Assembly (NCBI GenBank): GCA_023101725.1
Contig: JALJCO010003495.1
Location: 89,642 to 153,641 of the forward strand
Length of the DNA stretch: 64,000 nt
DNA from: Atherinomorus stipes
Taxonomy: Eukaryota; Chordata; Actinopteri; Atheriniformes; Atherinidae
Direction of reading: 5' to 3'
Position numbers and translations under genes: made by a program. The notes below the pieces were generated by a model, which saw only the letters and a program-made list of their open reading frames with translations, was not told the DNA's origin and did no database searches. Each line of letters starts with the position of its first letter. Position 1 is the stretch's first letter. Shown here in pieces: positions 56,960 through 64,000 of the stretch.

Positions 56960-56994
56960 CTTCCCTGAACTCCTCTGCTCCTCTTCCAATGACA
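56960..56994 (-). CDS. Possible 35-nt micro-exon of the MTUS-like gene
   Basis: A strong acceptor (AAGTTCTGTTTCAG) and a donor (GTAGGA) enclose 35 nt. If it is spliced to the 53953-54016 exon, it ends in phase 0 and gives SLEEEQRSSGK running into the basic KKSKGK segment. Support is from splice signals and phase only; it may be spurious. Confidence 0.25.
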
Positions 56995-57319
56995 CTGAAA
57001 CAGAACTTTTTCACTTCCCAAACTGTCCTCATGCAAGTGGTTTGGTTTAGTAAGAATGATGAAGAACAGATTTATACAATGTGTCACACAACAAAGCAGG
57101 AAACATGATTGATTAGTTTAATCACCTCAAAAAGTATTGCCTAGCAGCGACACAGAAAGCATGAAAATGTGGGCTGATGTGACTCAGAAGTTAAAAGTGA
57201 CAAAAGCAGTTTCATATTTCAAAGAAAAAGACACGATGACGAGGATCCAGATAATGATCTGAAGAAGAGAAAATATCCAGTGAGCAGCAGTTGTCTGGAC
57301 CAGAATGTCTGGTTAATGT

Positions 57320-57790
57320 CAGAGGAGAATGGACAGACTGATGGAAAGGCAACAGGAAGTCAGATCAGCACTGGTTCCAACCAAGATATGCAGAACAGCA
57401 CCTCTGAACACACAACATGTCAGACTACAGCAGCAGAAGATCACACCGGTGCCACTCCTGTTAGCTAAGAACAGGAAACTGAGGCTACAATTCACACACA
57501 CTCACCAAAACTGGACAATAGAAGATGGAGAAACATTGCTGGTCTGATGAGTCTCCATTTCAGCTCCACATTCAGACGCTAGATCAGAATCTGCTGGAAG
57601 GATCATGAAAGCATGGATCCATCCTGCAGACTGCTGACCATGTCCATGTCTTTATGACCACAGTGTAGCATCTTCTGATGGCCGTTTCCAGCAGGATGAT
57701 GCACCACACAAACCTTGGGTCCTGTATGGTTCCCAAACCTAATTTTGAACCACCTGGCACATCTAGACACAATTGGGACACAAAGGTGGA
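57320..57790 (+). pseudogene. Tc1-like transposase remnant
   Basis: GGTGCCACTCCTGTTAGCTA, AGAACAGGAAACTGAGGCTA and CTCACCAAAACTGGACAATA followed by TGGTCTGATGAGTCTCCATT correspond to the catalytic part of a fish Tc1 transposase as I recall it (WSDES around the first Asp). Stops and shifts break it throughout, and no terminal repeats are evident. Confidence 0.6.
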
Positions 57791-58091
57791 TGCGGTCAAA
57801 CCAGCAGGGGTAGCGCCAGCAGCCAAGGACATATAAAATGTCACAAAGAAAAAAGTGATCAAAAAATACCCGTCTAAGAGAACTACAGCCAATTTCCAGT
57901 CAACATTCAGTGTGCTTTCTGACAGCGTGCTCCGTCAAAAATAGAAAAGCCACGACAAGAGACGCTTCACACTTCTGGCACTGACTTCTGCCACGCACCG
58001 AACTGCTGTGCACCTTTACTGACCAGTAATTCTGTCGGCAACTAAATATATTAAATATACTAAATATAATAAGAACAAAAATGGGCAAATT

Positions 58092-58641
58092 TAGGGATGC
58101 ACCGAAAATTCGGCCACCAAAAGTTTTCGGCCAAAAATGACCCAAAAGTGCATTTTCGGTTTTCGGCCGAAAGACATAAATCACCGAAAAAACACGGCCG
58201 AAACTTATGATGATGCAACAAACAGCGCATCCAGCACGCAACTTATGAACTTTGTGTTTTATGTGAAAATATATTTAATTTCACAGTCTTTCAGCAGCCA
58301 GTCAGTTATAAGCCTGTATATTATTATTTGTTGTAATAGTCCTACAGAAAAAAAAATGTAAAAGGCATTATGTAATGTACACGAGTGGAGTCAAACTAAT
58401 ATTTTATTTTGAATTTTAATCTATAGTGTACATTCTGTAATGTCAGGGGTAAATAAATATTTTGATACTTTTGTACTTGATTTGTTGCAATGATTGATTT
58501 TAGTGAAGTTGGTACACATCGTAGCTAAAAGTGCTACAGTTCTAATAATTGACATTTTTTTCGGTGTTCGGTTTTCGGCCTTGGTTTGTTCATTTTTTGT
58601 TTTCGGTTTCGGTCAAGTATTTTCGTTTCGGTGCATCCCTA
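58092..58641. mobile_element. hAT-type MITE, TTTTCGG-rich family
   Basis: A 550-bp element with ends TAGGGATGCACCGAAAATTC and TTTCGTTTCGGTGCATCCCTA and an exact 8-bp duplication GGCAAATT (58084-58091 and 58642-58649). Subterminal TTTTCGGCC/GGCCGAAA repeats on both sides. The perfect duplication suggests a fairly recent insertion. Confidence 0.9.
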
Positions 58642-58985
58642 GGCAAATTTATTGGTCTCTCATGCGCGAGTAGATGAAACACTAACTTGCACAGTCTCAC
58701 ATTTTAGTCGCAAAATGCGACCATTTGTTTAAGCTGTCTGGCGCCCTGATACTGAATTTTAATAAGAAATGCATCAATCCATTTTTTCCAATCCAAACCA
58801 ATACCTGGGCTGAGCCAATCGACCAATCCGATCGTACTTTTGAATGAACTGTATACCCCGACATGTGAGTGAAGGCATCAAGCTTGACGTAAACATTTAG
58901 ACTTGTTTAAAGACAGGTAACAAATTAACACAGATATAAATGTACTTAATTTTATCTTTTAACAAAGGAAGTGTACACTTATTAC

Positions 58986-59423
58986 TAGGAGTGGGTACCA
59001 TTCACATTTGAATCGATACGGTACCAATTTCCGGTACTTTTGTGTGTGTTTATATGGCAGTAACTTGGGCTGTAATGGTTTGTGTATTTGTGTCGAACAG
59101 TTCCGTACACTACTCTCGGTTTGGCACAACCTTACCGAAGTGCCGTCAAACTTCAAGTCCCCTGAAATGGAGCCAGAAAAACGCTTTCAATCAGCTGCTT
59201 GTTCTGACTGAAAACATCCGTGCCGCAGCAACTGATGTCACGCGAGCGATGAGACGTTTATGTCCGGCATAGAAATCCCCAACTCTTCCACTTCCTCACA
59301 GAAAAAAGGATGCATTTAGGTACCGAAACATGGGACCGTTTGATTTCACGTAAATCGGTACTCGGTAGTACCGACGGAGTTCGGAAAGTACCAATAAAAG
59401 TAACGAATTCGGTACACACCCTA
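58986..59423. mobile_element. hAT-type MITE, GGTACC-rich family
   Basis: A 438-bp element with ends TAGGAGTGGGTACC and CGGTACACACCCTA; flanks CTTATTAC and TTTATTAC match at 7/8. Subterminal GATACGGTACC and GGTAGTACCG words. The DNA that follows to about 59560 (ends GATCGATGCATCTCTA) is the end of another degraded MITE. Confidence 0.75.
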
Positions 59424-59821
59424 TTTATTACAATATTAATAAAAACAGAAATGACTGGATCGGAATGCTGGATCAGCCACATTCATCCGATATCCAATCC
59501 AGCTAATTTGTAAATATCGGAGCCGATGTCTGATCCGGGTATTGGATCGATGCATCTCTAATTTTAATTCCATTACAGAGGAAACAAGATGATTTCTACA
59601 ATCGGTGTGTGTGTGTGGGTGTGTGTGGGCGCGTTTTTGCAACATTATGGGGACCATGTTGTGGATTTGGACTGCACCCTGAGTTGTAGAGCCGTCGGCC
59701 TGATAGTCAGCACATTGTCATCCTTAGAAATAATCATGATAATATTAATGAAGTGTAGTTTTGTTTGAGACTGGATAGGCCATTGTATTTATTGTTTTGG
59801 AGAAACAAGGTCTAGTTTATT

Positions 59822-59847
59822 GGGCGGGGGGGGGGGGGGTGGGGGGG
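59822..59847. repeat. poly-G tract
   Basis: Interrupted run of about 24 G between 59822 and 59847; potential G-quadruplex and sequencing trouble spot. Confidence 0.9.
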
Positions 59848-60120
59848 CTGTGCAAGTTTTCTAACAGAGACTGAGTCCTTTTTCAATTTTAATTTTATTG
59901 TTTTTTGTTTGTTTATTTAGTGTATTTAAAAGTTCTGGTTCTGGACATTTCAGTGTGAAATGAAAGTTTAATTGTTGTATTTGAAAGGATGTACTTGCAT
60001 TATTCTGATATATTGACATTACATAAGTGGTTATTTTGGTCTTGGCAAAGTCGACAATAAAATCGTTTATCGTCAATAATATGTGGGACAATATATCGTC
60101 CAGTACAATTTGTTATCGAC

Positions 60121-60550
60121 TAGGGATGGGCGATATGGACTAAAAAATATATCACGATAATTTCTCTTATTTATCACGGTAACGATAAGTGACGATAAAA
60201 ACTATCAGCATCATGTTTTGTATTATAAATCTGTCACTAAATTCTGTTCTGAAAGCCCCACAAAATACTAGAAGCCACTAAACTATATCAATTAAGTTCA
60301 AGTAGTGCACCTGTATTGCAAAACTGTAGTGACACCAATCAAACAAGTCTGAAATATGAGAGACCGAATTCCACATTTATTCAAACGATGCAAATAGCAA
60401 AACTAACTCGGCTTATAAAAACAAAGTGGTGCAACTGCAAACACAACCTGATAAATTGTCATCTCACGATAAAAACGATAAATTCAAATTGTTATTGTGG
60501 GGAATTTCTTTGACGATATATCGCACACGATAAAATATCGCCCATCCCTA
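60121..60550. mobile_element. hAT-type MITE, GATGGGCGATAT family copy 2
   Basis: A 430-bp element with ends TAGGGATGGGCGATATGGAC and ATCGCCCATCCCTA and an exact duplication TTATCGAC (60113-60120 and 60551-60558). Highly similar to 55887-56291 along its length (for example CTGTCACTAAATTCTGT and GGGGAATTTCTTTGACGATA in both). It inserted into an older ATCG-rich repeat. Confidence 0.9.
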
Positions 60551-60559
60551 TTATCGACC

Positions 60560-61950
60560 CAGGCCTACAATGGATATACCCCACGGGGATATAAAAACAA
60601 ATATTTGCGCATGTGTGTGTGTGTGTGTGAATGTCGATATCAGTGTCAGTTATCAGCCAGATGAGTATCAATTATTAGCATTTCAAATATCATCCAAAAA
60701 TCCAATATTGTGCATCTGGATTCTACCTTGCTGCAGATGGGGGCCTGCACCAAAACTGATGTCACACCACCTGCCATGCACGTGCATCAGTGCTGCTCTG
60801 CTCAGTCAACTTTCTCTCCATCATCGATCTGCACTTCTTTATCACATTAACACAGAGTTTAAAGTTTTTATACGAATCTTCAAACTAGGACCAGCTGAGT
60901 AACGCAAGCACTGGCTCAGGAGTGTATCCACACACACCCTGCAATCCTGAGGCTGCTGCACAGCATCTCAAACACAGCGAGGCCAAACAATCACACTCTA
61001 AAATACTGCTTCACACACACAGACTATAAACACTTGTAAACTCTGCTCTGCAAAATGGAGACCAACTTTATTTAAACTCTAAGCTGAAACAATAAATATC
61101 TCTGCTCCAAACACGTTGACGTGGACTTGAGCTCAACGGCGTGTCGTCAGCTCAGTCCAAACCTCTGAGGAGGAGGAGGAGGAGGAGGAGGAGGAAGGAG
61201 GTGGTGGTGAGCAGTAGCATATGTTCCTGCAGGCGTCGAAGGGGCCCTCACATTTTTAAAGGGCCATAAATCAGAGCCGAGGCTCCTCTCCTCTGTTTGA
61301 ACAACACTTCACCTTCAAGAACAACCTCACCGCGCAGAAATGTTCAACTCGTCTCAGAGGTGGGTGGGTAGAGCAGCATGAAGCTGGAGAATATCTGTGG
61401 AAGTTCAACCCTGATGGTCAAATAATTAATGTTGGGTGGGGGTTAACGAGATGAAAAATAAATGAAAACATCACATAGAAAACTCTGATGTAAAGCTGCT
61501 GAAAACTGCGTCGGACTGATTTAAACTTTAAGTTTAATAACCCTGCCGTAAATCTGCCGATGCTGCAAACCAATGCTCACACCAGTAACGATGACCACTT
61601 CAAGTCTCTGCCCCGTGCACTCTGACCTGATCTTCCTTTCAACAGGATGATGACACATCAGCAGAATAATGACTTCTCACATTCATCAGCAGAGCGACGA
61701 AGGAGACATTTGACCTGCCAGGAAACACATCCTGTTACCATCAGATGAAACCAGAAAATCTTCTTAGATGTGGTTTAATGTGAGAACGACTCTGCTGTGC
61801 AGGACTTTCAGCTTTACAGATAATTCCAACTGGAATCCTGTTATAGTGAAGAAAGCTTAAAACCCTGATAAATATCTGATCAATTCTGTTTATATGTCAC
61901 AAACAAAAAGATAAAGTTATGTTTAAAGTATTACTGTCTCTCTGTGTTGG
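60560..61950. other. Non-coding gap with a (GGA)n tract
   Basis: Contains (GGA)n at 61166-61195 and a GC-richer block at about 61200-61400 with a TTTTTAAAGGGCCATAAATC stretch that might be regulatory. No exon in phase with the MTUS-like gene was recognised. Confidence 0.35.
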
Positions 61951-61951
61951 C

Positions 61952-62074
61952 CCTGTGACAGACTGGCAACCTGTCCAGGGTGTACCCCGCCTCTCGCCTG
62001 ATAATAGCTGGGATAGGCTCCAGCAACCCCCACGACCCTGAACTGGATAAGCGGAACAGAAAATGACTGGCTGA
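61952..62074 (+). mobile_element. Non-LTR retrotransposon 3' tail fragment
   Basis: CTGTGACAGACTGGCAACCT plus GTCCAGGGTGTACCCCGCCT and GGATAGGCTCCAGCAACCC, ending GGATAAGCGGAACAGAAAAT, is a very abundant teleost sequence that I recall as the 3' end of a LINE. The usual terminal GGAT/ATGG repeats are decayed. Family assignment is uncertain. Confidence 0.55.
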
Positions 62075-62148
62075 AATAATAATGAATCAACAATGACATT
62101 ATTACTGTTTATATAAAAAAGTCATATATATTACTTGTGTGAGTATAT

Positions 62149-62442
62149 TAGGGATGCACGATATGATCAGCCCCCTATCGGTATCGGCCTATATCACCCT
62201 TAAAACTGAATATCGGACATCGACCACCCCACTGATATTTATCCGATCAGCCCGCCGTTTCTGAAGTCGCAATATTCTCATATGCTGATATCATATTGAC
62301 ATTTGAAAATGTGGTATCAATCTATTTTATTAACAAAATCTCATGATATTTCATTGTTCTGTTATGAAATCTTGCGAGAATTCACAAAAATTTCACGATA
62401 CTTTCATTTGCTGATATATTGACATTTAAAAACGCAGTATAT

Positions 62443-62443
<1 letters not shown>
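62149..62443. mobile_element. Degenerate hAT-type MITE fragments
   Basis: The left end TAGGGATGCACGATATGATC and subterminal TATCGGTATCGGCC lack a partner. From about 62265 the sequence resembles the interior of the 50143-50496 element (TGTGGTATCAATCTATTTTA, TGAAATCTTGCGAGAATTC). An (AT)n tract follows at 62448-62476. Confidence 0.45.
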
Positions 62444-62484
<41 letters not shown>

Positions 62485-62489
62485 GCAGA

Positions 62490-63740
62490 GAAGCAGAGAA
62501 AAGAAAAATCATTTTCCAGGACGACTCAAACTTTACATTTTACTATTTTTCTCATTTTCCATGTGTTTTCCATGACTGGAAATATACCGCCAGAACAAAG
62601 GTTGCTGTTTTCATATGCAACCCCTCCAGAACATTCCCAGCAGCTTCCAGACAGCAGAAAGACAAACCAAATGTTAAACTGAGGCCGAAAACCTGATGAA
62701 TTAACTCATGATCCAACAACACCTGCAGCGAAAGTCATTCCAAAGAAACAACGAGCGGTTTAGCTTCAGGTCATCGTGTAATTAACCGCTCGCTGTGACA
62801 CCGGGAAATAAATATCAAAGAGAAAATGCAGCGATGCTGTTTTAAAGCTTTGGATTTAATTCATTCATGGTTTCTTTTAAGAGTTACAAGCAGAGTCCAA
62901 CTTTCTAGGACTCAACAGAAGCTCATTAGAAGCAGCTTCTACATCTGCAGCAGCTCCAGCGCACTGAGGCAGAGAGGTGTCGTTTCACACCAAAACAGCT
63001 GCACAGTTTACCAGAAAAAACTCGGCTAATCAATGTCCCTGTGCCGGTCAGTCATAACCAATCAGCTGACGCTGACAAACACAGCTTCCAGGCTGCAGAT
63101 CTGCTGGAAGCCACAAGTTCAAGTCTGGTTCCAGCTTCAGTTTCCAGCCGGGAGAATTAAATTTACTGAATGTTGCGAGGGAATAAAACAGTCACATGAC
63201 GGAGGTTTGGATCCCAGATGTTATCAGAAATGGCCTCCGAGTCACATGAGGAGAAGCTCTGCAGGAATTCACAAGCATGTGAATAACAGCAGACTCCAGC
63301 GGAGGTCTGCAGAGCTGCAGGTCCTCAGCGTCCGCTACGCCTCGCTGTGGATCCATGTGCAGACTTCCTAGTTCTTTACAACATGAAACTTAAATAAGGA
63401 CCTCTCTTTCAGTTCTCCTCCTGCAGCGAGGAAGAGGAGGGCAGCATGTTGACATTTGCAGACGGTGGGACAAGGAAGCAGCAGCGTGTTGGAGTGTTTG
63501 TTCTGGTTTAACCCTCAGGTGTTTTCAGTCATATATTAGTTCAATCACTGAAGCGTCACGCTGACCTTAACTTCAAGTAAGTTTGCCAAACAACAACACA
63601 GTGGTGGACAACCGTTCTTAACACACACAACAACAAAAGACAAAACTAGAAAATTTCTGAAGAAATTTTGAATGCTGCCAATCTGCTACCCACGTCGAAC
63701 AGAGCGGCAGCCATGTTACAAAGATGGATTAACAGACAGA
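62490..63740. other. Non-coding gap, nothing firm
   Basis: A moderately GC-rich stretch (62700-63500) without transposon ends. It might hold a 5' exon or promoter of the MTUS-like gene, but I found no exon with matching phase. Confidence 0.3.
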
Positions 63741-63744
63741 AAGA

Positions 63745-63935
63745 CAAAGCTGTGAGACAGACTGTGACACAGACAGAGAGTGAGTGAGACAGACTGTGAG
63801 TCGAACAGAGACTGTGAGATAGACTGTGAATGAGACATAGACTGTGAGACAGACTGTTAGCGAGACAGAGACTAAGATAGACTGTGAATGAGACATAGAC
63901 TGTGAGACAGACTGTTAGCGAGACAGAGACCGTGA
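63745..63935. repeat. GACAGACTGTGA minisatellite with 58-bp higher-order unit
   Basis: Short units of the type GAGACAGACTGT and GATAGACTGTGAAT alternate. Two consecutive 58-bp blocks starting at 63818 and 63876 are almost identical, so the array is organised at two levels. Confidence 0.85.
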
Positions 63936-64000
63936 GGCAGAAAGACACAGACAGACAGAAAGATAGATCATCCACAGGACTGACAGGAGGCCAAGACTGG

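Noticed and set aside
61345..61375. ATG followed by a possible donor (start of a plus-strand gene)
   Set aside because: Only seven codons before a GTGGGT donor and no downstream exon; the upstream TTTTTAAAGG stretch alone does not make a promoter.
1..64000. CRISPR-like or defence-system arrays
   Set aside because: All tandem arrays are micro- or minisatellites without constant-repeat/variable-spacer structure, and the DNA is clearly vertebrate.

Overview
This window looks like nuclear DNA of a ray-finned fish, probably a percomorph teleost. It is AT-rich and intron-rich. It holds a recognisable Emx homeobox first exon, vertebrate-type split coding exons, and a dense load of fish DNA transposons (Tc1/mariner, hAT, piggyBac-like and many MITEs), a tRNA-derived SINE and microsatellites. 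There are no prokaryotic genes, operons or CRISPR arrays. Nearly all short open frames are chance frames in repeats or introns.

Two genes can be supported, both read from the minus strand. (1) Emx (emx1/emx3 type): exon 1 at 15235-15604 encodes 123 residues with the MFQ start, an eh1-like FTIEALVGKD block, the FYPWVLRNRF hexapeptide region and GHRFQ before a good splice donor. The homeodomain exons were not found in the 15.2 kb downstream, which is therefore a very long intron 1, or the gene is broken. The upstream side (15605-16090) is GC-rich and promoter-like. (2) A coiled-coil gene of the MTUS1/MTUS2/CCDC69 family: eight exons between 34354 and 54016 join in consistent phase into about 297 C-terminal residues and a stop. 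A possible 35-nt ninth exon lies at 56960-56994. The gene's 5' end is not identified, and its 3' UTR probably runs down to about 31.7 kb. The order on the minus strand is MTUS-like gene, about 18 kb of spacer, then Emx.

Regions: 1-15.2 kb is Emx intron or 3' flank with MITEs, one SINE and one conserved-looking block (2750-3240). 15.2-16.1 kb is Emx exon 1 and promoter. 16.1-31.7 kb is intergenic, with a four-element transposon nest (19.5-22.4 kb), a conserved-looking block carrying a perfect 18-bp palindrome with TAAT cores (22.9-23.6 kb), and a pair of inverted repeat copies (24.1 and 30.3 kb). 31.7-54 kb is the MTUS-like gene; its last intron holds a roughly 50-copy, 40-bp minisatellite (35.1-37.1 kb), and other introns hold a three-level nest (42.3-45.1 kb), a foldback element with unusual 36-bp flanking repeats (46.3-47.8 kb) and a MITE-in-MITE-in-MITE (49.9-51.1 kb). 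54-64 kb is intron or 5' flank with further MITEs and a 58-bp minisatellite near the right edge.

I saw no new enzymatic or defence system. The most unusual signals are the palindromic element upstream of Emx, the missing Emx homeobox exons, and the transposon nests whose target-site duplications allow relative dating.
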